Source: Setoptus koraiensis
Taxonomy: Eukaryota; Arthropoda
Assembly: GCA_048013815.1 (NCBI GenBank)
Contig: CM106585.1
Location: 434,001 to 498,000 of the forward strand
DNA: 64,000 nt
Reading direction: 5' to 3'
Position 1 is the stretch's first letter, and each line of letters begins with the position of its first letter. Below, piece by piece: positions 11,119-23,194 of this stretch. The notes under the pieces were generated by a model. The model had not been told where the DNA came from, made no database searches, and saw only the letters and a program-made list of their open reading frames with translations. Position numbers and translations under genes: made by a program.

Positions 11119-12958
11119 ATGCACAATCATTCGCACACAGTTCAATTGCCATATACAACAGCATCGGCAAACATTGTTGCCAAGGCAGAGTTCATCAGGC
11201 AACCGCCGGCCAATTTGAGAAAATCAAATTTTTTCAATTTTACAGTAAAACTATACGATAAATGGGACAATCCCATCGAAATAGAAGCGACATACTTTTT
11301 AGGCTTCATAGAGAAAACCTATGAGCCAGATGTCTGCAGCAAGACCAACAATGGCATACGATACAAGCTGCAAGTAATAACATCAACAGGAGTCCGTCAC
11401 CATCAAGACATTTTTGTGCGCCTCATTGATTCAAACAATCTCCAAGCGATTGTTTACGAGGGCCAAGATAAGAACCCTGAAATGAACAGAGTGTTATTGA
11501 CCCACGAGGTTATGTGCTCCAGGTGCAGCGATAGAAAATCTTGCGGAAATCGCAACGAGACACCCTCTGATCCGGTAATCATAGACAGGTGAGTACCACA
11601 CATTTTACATATACACGTACTTCGTTGCTATGCATTTTTGCTTCTCTCCTCTTCCGCTAATGTGTGTATCAATTATATTAATGTGTAAGTTATTTCTCTC
11701 GCGTTGGTGCACGCTAACAATCAACAGATTCAATTTGAAATTTTTCTTGAAATGTAACCAAAATTGCCTAAAGAATGCTGGCAACCCACGTGATATGCGC
11801 CGCTTTCAGGTGGCTATCTTGTCGGAAATGATTGTAACCCAACAGAGCATAATTGGTAGATCGGACAATATGTTTGTGCACAATAATTCAAAACATGGCA
11901 GACGCACCAAAAAGAGTATTGACGAAATCGAGAAGCAATATCAAAGATTGGCACGAGTTGTTCCTCGCTTCCCCAGCGATCCAGATAAACTAAGCAAAGA
12001 GGTTATCCTAGAGCGGATAGCCACATTGGCAGAAGCCTTGTTTCATCAAGCTAAAAGCGCGGCAGCCACTCATCCCAGTTACCATTATCATAATCATCAT
12101 CATCATTCATTAACAACCAACAATAGTAATAGTAACAGTAGTCTAACTTCAGCCGCTAATAATTCAACTCATGTCAATGGAGTTGCTACTCATTTACCAG
12201 TTACGACAGGCCAAGCCGCTACACACAATAATTGTTCATCTACCACCTCAAACGCTCATCATAATACTTTAACAAATCAGTCTAATAATCATCACACAAA
12301 CAATAGTAGTGACAACAATAGTGGCTCGCATTTGCATCATCATCGTGTTTCTAGTAACAATGATCATCACCATCTAGCCTATAATAGTCATCACAATCAT
12401 CATAGTCATCATGGAAATAATAACGATATCCAGCATTCGGCGACACAACAATTAAGACACCTAGGTAATAGCTTGCTAGGTAATACACCAAACCAAGTTA
12501 TTGTCAGCTGCTCGAAATCTGCCCTGACTAATATTGGTAGCGCAAGTACAACGGCTATAAGTAATGAAGCGTCTTTAATCAATAGTAATAACAACAATAA
12601 TGGTAATAATTCCATTTATAGTCATGGCTCACCATCTTCATCAACTAGTGCAGCATCGCCACCTAACAATCCGTTTGCTGGCGGCCACACACCCAATGGA
12701 ACCTTGTATAGCCATCAGCACCAGAACCAGCACCAACAACAACAGCATCAACAACAACTTCAACATCAACAGCACCAACAACAGCATCAGCAACAACAGC
12801 CCCAACAAATAGATCATATGGTCGACAGTAAACAGCATATATTACCTGAATTTATACATGTAACAACATCATCAGGCGATGTGCCACATTCACATTCAAT
12901 ACAACAACACAATGGCTACAGCAATCAACCATACAGCCATTATCAGCCTTTCCAATAG
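11119..12958 (+). CDS. kn: COE/EBF (Collier/Knot) transcription factor lacking the IPT/TIG domain
   Basis: Exons 11119-11588 and 11728-12958 (139-bp intron, GTGAGT...CAACAG, splitting an Arg codon) encode about 566 residues. Residues about 20-215 are the COE DNA-binding domain, nearly complete: [29 protein letters not shown], the zinc knuckle His129-x3-Cys133-x2-Cys136-x5-Cys142, [16 protein letters not shown], then [20 protein letters not shown] and [15 protein letters not shown]. Residues about 222-267 are the COE helix-loop-helix dimerisation motif ([20 protein letters not shown] then [11 protein letters not shown]). Only about ten residues separate the two, whereas other COE proteins have the IPT/TIG fold (about 85 residues) and linkers there. 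The exon is continuous, so this is not an annotation gap. The rest is a His/Asn/Ser/Gln-rich tail, presumably the transactivation region. A poly(A) signal lies at 13084-13089. In animals COE factors specify neurons and muscle. Confidence 0.92.
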
Positions 12959-14017
12959 GAGATTTTTTCTTAGAATGAGATGCCTGATTGATATATGTAT
13001 TTGAGTAAAGCTCATACAACTTAGCATAGACCAAAAGCATCCGTTTTAGCAGAGGGATCGCGCGCAAATTTTACTATACGACAAATAAAAATAAGACAGA
13101 AAAAAACTATTGAACTCGGTCTCTAGCTCTCTTTATCCCTCTTGAAGTCACCGCCGGTGATTAGGCCCATACTGATTTGGGCCACTAATGGCATATGCAT
13201 TAAATTGTCGTTAGACCAGTATCGTAAGAAGAACAAATTTGATACATTGATACAAGCATGTATGAGGAACCCGGTTTATTGATGTTTACAAATGAAGTTA
13301 ATCAATCGAAACACACACACATACACAAACGCGCCTACACTGCTAATGAAACCTGTGAACCAATTTAGAAATGCAAGCTAAGTCCGCAGCCAAGTCCAAA
13401 CTTTCAATTAACATAGTCATTGGTTCTCTATTGTATCTCTCTTGGTGATATGTCGCGTTCGCTGTTGAAATACTTCGGCACGTGATTCGATCTAGATTGT
13501 GCAAACGAGGTTGTTGCCGGCTGCCAGAACGCCATGTTGGAGTTCATACTCCCTGTGCTGATTGGAACATTGAGTTTTTTTGTTGCTACTCGTGTTCCGA
13601 CGAGGAAAAAAGGAAATAAGTGTGACACTACATTTGTCGCCCATTTTATGATGCACAATACTGGTACTGCAAGAGTGGTGGCCCAGTTCTTTGTTGGAGT
13701 GAAACCGCCATCACAGGGAGAATTGGCACGCGCAATGCCCACATCAACATCACCATCTACATTAGGCATCTGACAAATGGAGTGAATTCCGTTAAATCTC
13801 TCCTGCTCTTTCTCTTGAGATTATCATTTGATCAAAAATATGCCAGCACTTTCTTGATTGAGTATCGCGTGTTGCTGTGTAAGAGCTAATCGTGGGCACA
13901 TCACACGCGCCGATTGAGATGTAAGCTAAGTCGTACCGTTTGAGGATGCCACATCGGAAATCGGTGGGCTCTCATGCTCTTTCATGTTAGAAACCAAGAT
14001 TGAAGGGAAAGAGGGAG

Positions 14018-14059
14018 GGAGAGACAGACAGACAGAGAGAGAGAGAGAGAGAGAGAGAG
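14018..14059. repeat. (GACA)n/(GA)n microsatellite
   Basis: GACAGACA repeats running into a pure GA run. Confidence 0.85.
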
Positions 14060-15568
14060 CGCGCCAATAGCGGTCGAGCCAAGCAAAAGAACGAGCACAT
14101 CCAGCAGACAACAAATTGTCATTGATGGCTAATCTTCTAGCATGGAAAGAGAATTCTCTAAGGTAAACCTCCGCAACCGATTACCACATCCCTGGTACAG
14201 TCTATCCGGATAAAACTGTGGCGGGCGCACGATGCGACATATACATGTCGATGAGGGCTATATGGGACCAATTAGTTGTAGATGCGGCTGAGGCGTGACA
14301 TAGCGAGTCGCCAGTCTGTTGGCGCGCAGGATGCTCCTTGTCTGTGTTAATTATACACGCACTCACATATGTGACAATGATTTATTTATTCTGTTTGTTG
14401 CACTGTGCATGTTTGTTGAATATAGCGAGAAATGGGGGCCAGAAACAAAAGATGATGGATGATACAAATATATTAGGTGGTTTAAAGTAAATATCGCCCG
14501 GCCGCCCGCCAGCCAGTTATGTAACATCTAATTGTTACCTGGTGGTTGTCGTTGCTTGCATCAGTGCGTGCGTGAACAATATGCCAATGACCCGGCTCCG
14601 GTGACAACGATGGCCCACTTTGGAGTGCGGTAAACCCCGGACCTGAACAGAAAAAAGCACAGTGGCAACACAACTGTTCTGCTCAAGATGCGCACCGGCT
14701 GTCGGAACTTCCTGGCGATGTTAGGTGGCCAACACGTGCGGGTTCCCTTGTCGCTACCAGTGCGTGTGCGTGTGTGCGTATGTCCAGTAAATCCACTTAT
14801 TGTGATGATCAAATCAAAATCAATGAAGCCAACGAAGCCAATGCACAAGAATAGGATGATGACCTGATAATCTAATCCGTGACCAACGGAAGTGGATAAT
14901 CGATTAGCTCAGTGGCACTGCCATTATTGACAATGTAAATGGCGCCCGACCAAGAGCGCCGGCAATGATGGCGAATCAGTTTGATTTAAATGGCGCGTAC
15001 GCGCAAATTATCCAAGATTCGTGACCAATCCCATTCAAACCTATAAAGGAACTATCACAATGATTCGCGCGACAACAAGCAAACACAACAGAATATATGT
15101 ATGTCTAGATATAGGTCACGCAACATGTATTCACCTAACAACTAACGGCTCAAACATTGGAAAACACTGCAATAGGTTTAGTTTGTAAAAGAGAGACACC
15201 AAGAATCAATTCAAGTGGAAGAATAGATAATAAACAATTGTCAATGTTACTGCCATGGATATTATGTAACCAGCCAAACAGTCTTGAAAGCTCGTTGAAT
15301 TGGAAACTACTATTATTAATACTACTTGATGCTGTCTAGTCAACATGGACGATTTGAATGCAAATCAAGTCGAGATCTCAATTCACAATTGTTGTACGTC
15401 AATTGTGTTGTGTTTGACACATAACAAAAGATTCTGATAACAATCTCTCTTTGGCTCTGTTAACAAATGTTACTTTTTCAAGTATATGTGTTTTATTTAT
15501 TTAGTTTAGGCACACCAGTGAGCATCACAACAAATAAAAATCGGCTATGTATCGGCGACCAGACATTG

Positions 15569-15589
15569 TATGTGTGTGTGTGTGTGTGT
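15569..15589. repeat. (GT)n microsatellite
   Basis: Pure GT run in the gene-poor block. Confidence 0.85.
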
Positions 15590-16576
15590 CTAGATGATCC
15601 GACTAAGCGTCTTGGAATGAGCTAGTTGTTATCAAATTGTTGTTGAACCAGACAAACGGGTTCTTTTGTCTGTCCTAGTGCTATTGATAACTTGAGTGTC
15701 GACAGTAGCCGTGATTTTGTCAAGTCATATTCGTAGTTAGCTTGCCGTTTGCGCTGATAGACACATTTTGTTTATGACTAGAATCTAGCCAAATAGATTG
15801 AAATCAATACTACAACAATGTCACTTGGTCAGATTGATTTCGCTTCTCAATACCCTCAATACTCTCAAGTGTCTCTAATCTGCAAAATTGTCTCTATTTT
15901 GAGGCGCCTCATGATTCCCGGGTGATTTGACTCACAGCAACAGTGTATTGTTGTTGGAATGCAATTTCATCATGTGTCGTCGATCAGCCGAAAACACTGT
16001 CGATTCTGTAGCAATATAAACAAGTTGTCAAATTATTTATAGACGACAACTTGTGATGGCTGGCTACAGCGGCGGTCATGGCCACCCATCGAAACATGCC
16101 CATTGGTATCAACTGACTAGGAGATGCCTGAATGGCAAATGAGTAACAACAAGCCTACCAGAAGTAGGCTTTGATGTCAACAGTGTGACACAGTGTACCA
16201 ACTGACTCATCGACCATCGTCTGTATTTATGTAGAAGTAACTGGATGGTGGCAGGATACGGGAATATGTATTTTCAACAAAAAGTCATTCATTCTCGGAT
16301 TCCCTCTGTATTCATCTAGTTCTCTTAGGGAGCCGAATGAAGTCAATTGGGTGAATGGCGCTAGTTAAAATGATTTCTCTCCCTCTTCATGCTATTCTGT
16401 GTACTACGTGTGGCCCGATGCAATCAACGAGGTCCGTCTATGCTCGTATAGTTTATACCCTCATATGGTAGATGTAGTATTATTGTTATTGTTATTACTA
16501 CTATTATTATTATTATTGTGTAGGTTGACAATTTTACTAGCAAGTGCAAATAGTGAACATCTCTGCTTCTGTTATT

Positions 16577-16593
16577 GTTGTCGGTGCTGCTAC

Positions 16594-16662
<69 letters not shown>

Positions 16663-16691
16663 GCAGCAGTGGCAGCAACAGCACCGACAAC
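16577..16691. repeat. (TC)n run enclosed by a 13-bp inverted repeat
   Basis: A pure TC run (16597-16661) lies between GTTGTCGGTGCTG (16577-16589) and its exact reverse complement (16679-16691). The open frames over it (poly Leu-Ser, poly Arg-Glu) are repeat translations, not genes. Confidence 0.8.
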
Positions 16692-19600
16692 CAGAACCAA
16701 CACCGTACCAGAGCTCTGAATAAATTGACGCCTGATGCATTCTCCTCATTTGAGGACAGGGACCCAGGGTAAACTAGTTGGGTGCGCACAAGTTTAAGTT
16801 GAATGGAAAAAAGCTACGCTAACGGCCAACACAAAAGAGGCGCTGCTTTCTCTTTGCTCTCAGCACAAGACATGACATAACTAGATCATTATCAGCGGGA
16901 CTTGGGCCCGCTACCGAATAGTATTGATTTGAATTCACTCTGGCGTTGTTGTTGTCGCTGTTGAACTAGTTTGAAACTAGCCAATAGGCTAATAATAATG
17001 CAGCCAATATAAAGGCTCAAGTTTGTCCTTCTAAGATGATATTCACAGTTACTACAGTGGCCCTTGCTCGTCCTGAAACAGTGGCACCAGTGACACCATA
17101 GTGAATGAGCAACGCTAGAATATAGATTGATTCATCATTGCAAGTCTGCTCTTTCGCTGAACCATCATGAACCAGCGTGAACCAGCAATGGTGAAACAGG
17201 AGCCAATGCACAGTTGACTATAGTTTGAGGGTTGCAGTAGTTTGCCAATATCCAATAGTTATACAATTGGTAGATGTAGTGTAGAGATAGATGCAACGCT
17301 AAATGTTTGGCCAAATGTGGAGCGTGATTGATGCCACGTCCAGTTTTCGACAGCACCAAACAACACCAATGCCAATGCCAGCGCCAGTGCCAACGCCAGT
17401 ACCAGCCAAGGAAAGTGAACATCCTCCCCCACTATTGATGTAAAGATTCGAGGATAGGACACACTCATTGACGCTTCCACTGCTGCGTTGCATATAATCT
17501 GGTGCCTCCATTCTGCCATTCCAATCGATATCGTTGTGGATGAATAGGTAAAAGAGGTATTGTTGCGTGCTAGCAACAACAATTATTAACATCTTTTCCC
17601 GCCCGCTCTTTCTCTCTTCCTTTATCTCTTGCTCACACTTCGATAGTGGCCTCCTCTTTGTCTGTGCCTTCATGACATACGAAAAGCCCATTTCGCGACC
17701 AATGCACCCCTCGTTTGACAGGCTAATTATTCATTGATCCGCTCCCACTTGTTACCCTCTTTAGAGCTGTTCCTTCTCTGGTTCACTCATATGGTCCACT
17801 TGCGCTGCACGACCATGAACTGCTAGACGTAATTGTGCTGCTGATCGAACGATAGACAAAAATTGTTAATCTCCATTCATCAGACGGAGATTAGGAGCAA
17901 TCATACGTTCAGTGAGTGTCCACTGGTCTAATCTGTGGCTAAAGTGAGTATCAAAATATTTTGTTTGCCTGTGGTTGACCATTACGCCCCCGACTATTTG
18001 TGGTCTTCATCATATATTGTCGCGTGCAAAACAATCATCGAGGATTAGTCCACCACCACACGTACTCAGATTAAATATGAGGGCAAATTTGTCACTATCT
18101 GCCACTGAATATTCTGAAGCCCGCCATTATCGAAGCCCGATAACTTAAACCGTTCTGTCATCTATACTTCGAGATCTATCTTTACTGATGGGCTCATGAT
18201 TGTGCTTTTAGCATTGCCGTTGCCGCAGCTGCTCTCAGGTGATTGTTTGTACTAGGAAGCTAGGAATGTAAGTGATAATTGTCAGATAAGAATCGCTTTT
18301 GTCCTTTGGAGGCACTTCTGATGCCGCACGTTGCGAGGCGCTTGAGATAAAAGTTACCAAGATCAGATAACAGAGAACTGTGTTGAAAAACGAAACACTT
18401 CTGTTACTTTTTCTTATCTCATACTTTCTTTTCATATATCATTACTTGAAACTTTCAAAACTTGAAAATAGATGCGTGTGATGTGAACCATGAATTACTA
18501 CTGAGGCTAATATATAATATGTGTGTTTGCTGAAATATACGAATGACTCATATACTTCTTACAAGTTGCATCTGTGTAAAGCTCGTCGAATCAACTAAAT
18601 CCATACAACAAGCCAGAGTTCAGCCTTGAATGTCTTGTGTGTAGCGATATAAAAGAAGTTAAAAGCTAAAAGAATAGAAGCAAGAGAAAGAAAGAGGAAA
18701 AGATTAGATTCTAACACGTGTAAAAATACGCTAGTATACCCTGGTTGCTTCTTGCCTCTCTTTAGTTTACTCAAACAGTAACAATCATGATGATGACGAC
18801 CTCTCTGAGCTATTATCTATCAGTGAAATCGCTAATAAATATTGGGCCACCAAAGTTAGTTTAGCTAGCCTGAATGCTGCCGCTAGGTTCGGTACAAGCA
18901 TAGTCCGCCTATGTTTGCCGCTATCGCAAATCTTTGCACCTCTATAGCCTATTCATAACAAAGCTCAGTATATACAGAAGAAGCAACAACAACAGCAACA
19001 ACAAACAAAAAGAAACAAACACTCGAATACAACTGAACGTTACGTAATGTGGACTACTTTATACATCGTCATCTTCAACGCTTTGCAACGAGTCGTTGTT
19101 GTGTTGCCATTACTAATGCTGCCACTATCTACTGTCATTCTGTTGTTGCGATACTAACGGCGCCAGTGGCAGCATAATAACAATGCTTTAATTAGATCTA
19201 CATCCATCATCAGGTATATCATTGTGTGGATGTAGCTCAGAAGCTAAGAGCTTACTAGCACCTATCGATCGATTGTGCGATCGCAGACAGAATGGTTGCG
19301 TAATAGTATTAGCTTAAATGTAATATGGTAGAATAGCGCATAAGTTAGTATTTAGTATTTCACTCAACTTTCATTTTCAGACTTGTTCCAGCCACGCTCT
19401 GGCGATGGTGCTGCTGATGGTGTTAGATCATCGTAGTGTCACGACTCTATCGCCATGATCAACAACCGAATGTACCTCATTCTAGTGCACCGTCATCGAG
19501 TATAAAAGCAGTGATTGCAGTAGTTGATACATTTTCGTTTTAGTTGTCTAGGTTTTGTTGTTGTTGCTGTCATATGCAAATAGCCAATTTCCCCTTCCCC

Positions 19601-21335
19601 GCTGCTAATAGCAAATGCTTCGGTAGTCCGATGGTGGGGATATGGTAGTCATCGTTCTCGTCGTTGTCACGATCGACACGACAAACACACATAGCAGAGA
19701 AAGAGGATCCTTACAACTAGAAGTGATGTAGCACGGCAGCTAGTAGCACTCTAACATTTTCGCCCACTGACTCATTGTTACATAATTGATCATCGATTGC
19801 ATTTCGTTAGTTGTAGTTTGGGCTTCTTGTTGTGATAGTTGTCTGATGATGTCGGCGCATTGTTCCAATGACTAAGTCAACATTTATGCAGATGGACTAC
19901 AAGTTTATGACACTGAAATTCACTGCACATCCTCATGCATAGGGCAGTAGTATAGGGTGGCTATGAATGATTAGGCTACCAAGAGCCACTACCGTTAGCC
20001 AGAGATACTATATAGAGATAGTTATATATTTCTCTATGTGCCTCTCAATTAGAATAGTTGTTAGGCCTTCGTGCATTAGAGTTTTCTCTGATTAAACTAA
20101 TCGCACTGCCACCAGCTGTGAGCAACCGGAAAGGATACGTGATGATGCACGTCTCTATGTTTTGTATCTAGTGTAATTGCCTGTGTATACATATGTATAT
20201 ATCTATATATTAAAGTGAGTAGTATTAGAGCACGGATATATCGTTCGGGAGATGGATGTGCGCAAATGAACAAGTGCATTGTTCCGATGAAAACTATCGG
20301 TTATTCCTTCCAACTATGTTGCGGCAACTGTATAACTGTGACCTCAGTGCCTTATTCCTGCTAATTATATGAATCCATTATGAGTGTTCCTCATTCCATA
20401 TACAAACACACACACTATTCGTACACACAATTTCACCGATTTTCGTCATCCATTTGTTCCTCCACACTACCAATTGTACAAAAGCATAAAAAGCAACAAA
20501 TACAACAAAGCAGCCGAGTCTTTCAGGTGCTATACATTCTAACCAAGTCACATGATTTGGCACTTCCTTTAGAAACTCTATTCTGCTATGTCCTCTTCTT
20601 GTAGCGTAATGGTGGTGGAGAAAATTTCACGCTATTTACAAATGCTGGGTTGCATCACCTGAATGACGGACCCCGAGATATCGCCACTATTCTATTGGCT
20701 GTTTGGCGCCATTCAACATTTGCAAGCAGTGAGTCAGTTTGACGGTGCCTTATATTTCTGAAAATTGTTGCAATCATAGGTTCCAGTTCTTGGACCCCGT
20801 CGCACCTATTCTAGTATATTCTTATTCAGTGGTGGTGCTCTTTCTCTCTTTTATTTTACAAACATTTCTAACCTATTGTCAAGTCTATTGTTCAATGTTA
20901 TGTAACAACCAGTAGGCTACTACTAGCAGAATATTACATCATCACGATAGAGATATCAGAACTGTTTCTTGCTATTCCGGGGCCAATGTCGACCATGTGG
21001 GTGACAACTATTCTAGCGTTGTACACATTTACACTTACAATCAGAATAAGGCGACTTGTTTCCATTAGTTTTCTGCCATACGCCACCCCGATATATCAAT
21101 ACTAAATCATTACAGCCACTCACATAACAGCCAAACTTGGTCCTGTTTTCGGAGTAAATAGATTTATGCAATTGGTTGGAGCGACACAAGTTGAATGCGT
21201 GTCTGCTGTTCACTTGCTATTGGCCAATTGGTTCTCTCTCTCTCTCTACCATACAAAGCCATTATTGTGACTCAGAATATTTCCCCCTCGTCGTTCGTAT
21301 GGCGATGATGATGATCCAATAAAGAGGGACAAAGG

Positions 21336-21361
21336 GAGAGAGAGAGAGAGAGAGAGAGAGT
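21336..21361. repeat. (GA)n microsatellite
   Basis: Pure GA run in the gene-poor block. Confidence 0.85.
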
Positions 21362-23129
21362 GATAAAACTACATCTTGTAAGGTGGCAAAACTGACACTT
21401 GCTACTACTCTCCTTTCCTGTTGGACACACTGACATCGTTAACTGATTCGAAAATTCATTGGACTCGTCTGCCCCACCATTGACTCTGTTTGTGCCCACC
21501 CCTGCCACCAATGCAACCCCTGGCAATTTTACGGCTCGTTTATGCCGCTATGGTTGGGCGCCGGAACTCACCGCTAAACATTAGCAGCAACTGATATAAA
21601 CAACGACACTCGGCTGTTATCCATACTATAGTGTATAATGATTGTAATAATAATGTGAAATATTTATGTTGCTCATGTTGGTGATGATGATGTCGGTGCT
21701 GGTGCCTGCACTGGTGAGCGACACAACTTATAATCTCATAATGCGAATTGGCTTACGTTGCTGTCGATCTGCCTCCAGGACTCTTCGGTATATGCATCAT
21801 CCGCATATTGGTGGTGTATGCTAAATCAATCAGAGATGCTAGTTAGTTTCCTACATTATCATAATAATAATAATCAATGAATTTTGTTTAGAGATGTTGT
21901 TGGATTTGTAATAGGTGCACTAGTTGTATGAATATCAACTACGCTGTCTAATATAGAGCCAATTCAACGGTTTTTGATCAGCAAACACACAGCATCACAT
22001 AATGTTCAGCTCATGATGATTATTTAATCTGCGTGCGTATCACTGTGCCGGAAATCAGTTAATTTGTGCCACTAGATTGTATAATTGTTATAGTCGTTAT
22101 CAGTTGCTTATTGCACACTGTTCCCATTATATGCAAGAAGGCGTGCACAAATCTCGATCGAATTGAACATTTATGCTCATCAAATATTCGATCTTTTCTT
22201 TTGAGGAATTGCAAAGAAAATTATATTTATTCTGATTATATAAAATATGTTCAAAGGTATAATTCAGATGGGATAAATTGAAATATTGATAGATAGTTAT
22301 TTATTTAGGCCAATTCGTCTCAAGTCCCGTCAGCCACCCATTCTCATTGACACAAAGCTCCAACGTTCCTATTGTGAGTCCGACATGACAACTGTATATC
22401 TATAACAAGCGCCAGAGGAAGTTGGTAACGAGCGAATAATGACAGTAGAATATTATAATCATAAATAATCATGGATGAAGTCCAGCATCAACCAAATTGC
22501 AGCTAGTCAATGCAAAAGACAACAGGAAGGGATGGAATGGGAATATCATTATTATTATTATTGTTATTGCTTCTACCGAAATCACCACTATGGTTTCATC
22601 ACTGTTTCTGTTGATATTATTATTATGTTATTGTTGCTGTTTGTTTATATGTGTTTTTCACACATAAACACACACATCCACACGCTCACTAGCAAATACC
22701 GGTATATAACGGCAACGTATGTTGTTTTGCTTGCATTGGAGCTGCTATTGTCCAATAAACCACATAATCCCTTTCAATTATGATCACATCATCACACCTA
22801 CATGTGCGCTTCAAATACTTACATCACAATGGATATAAGGATGGCTATGGGATAGGATATTTATCCTGTCCAATCATGGTCGAACGAACACGTAGAGCAA
22901 ACCAGGCAGAAGCTGACAAATTATCAATGTCTGGGCCTGCAAGAGCCATTGAGGTGCCGACGATAAGTACACTACAGTACACTGCGGCGGTGATTTTTGT
23001 TGTTATATCTTATCACCGTTGCACACATCGTGAATGAAAGAGAGAATGCGATCGAACAAACCTCTGAAAGGGAGCAATAACGAACAAAAAGGCCTAAACT
23101 CCTTATTCCTCTTTGTGTCTATCGCCACA

Positions 23130-23142
23130 ACTATCTTCTACC

Positions 23143-23182
<40 letters not shown>

Positions 23183-23194
23183 GGTAAAAGATAG
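23130..23194. repeat. (AT)n run inside an inverted repeat (hairpin-forming)
   Basis: ACTATCTTCTACCATTTATA at the left is the reverse complement, with one mismatch, of the right arm ending at 23194. The centre is pure AT. The whole 65 bp can fold into one long hairpin or cruciform. Confidence 0.8.

Noticed and set aside
11630-11727. N-terminal 33 residues of the open frame ahead of the second COE exon
   Set aside because: They are intron sequence; splicing at 11588/11728 restores the conserved [17 protein letters not shown] block.
13428-13773. Overlapping open frames on both strands downstream of COE
   Set aside because: Neither shows a domain, signal peptide or codon pattern like the real genes; both are likely chance.
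16424-16789. Poly Arg-Glu and poly Leu-Ser open frames
   Set aside because: They are translations of the TC/GA microsatellite.
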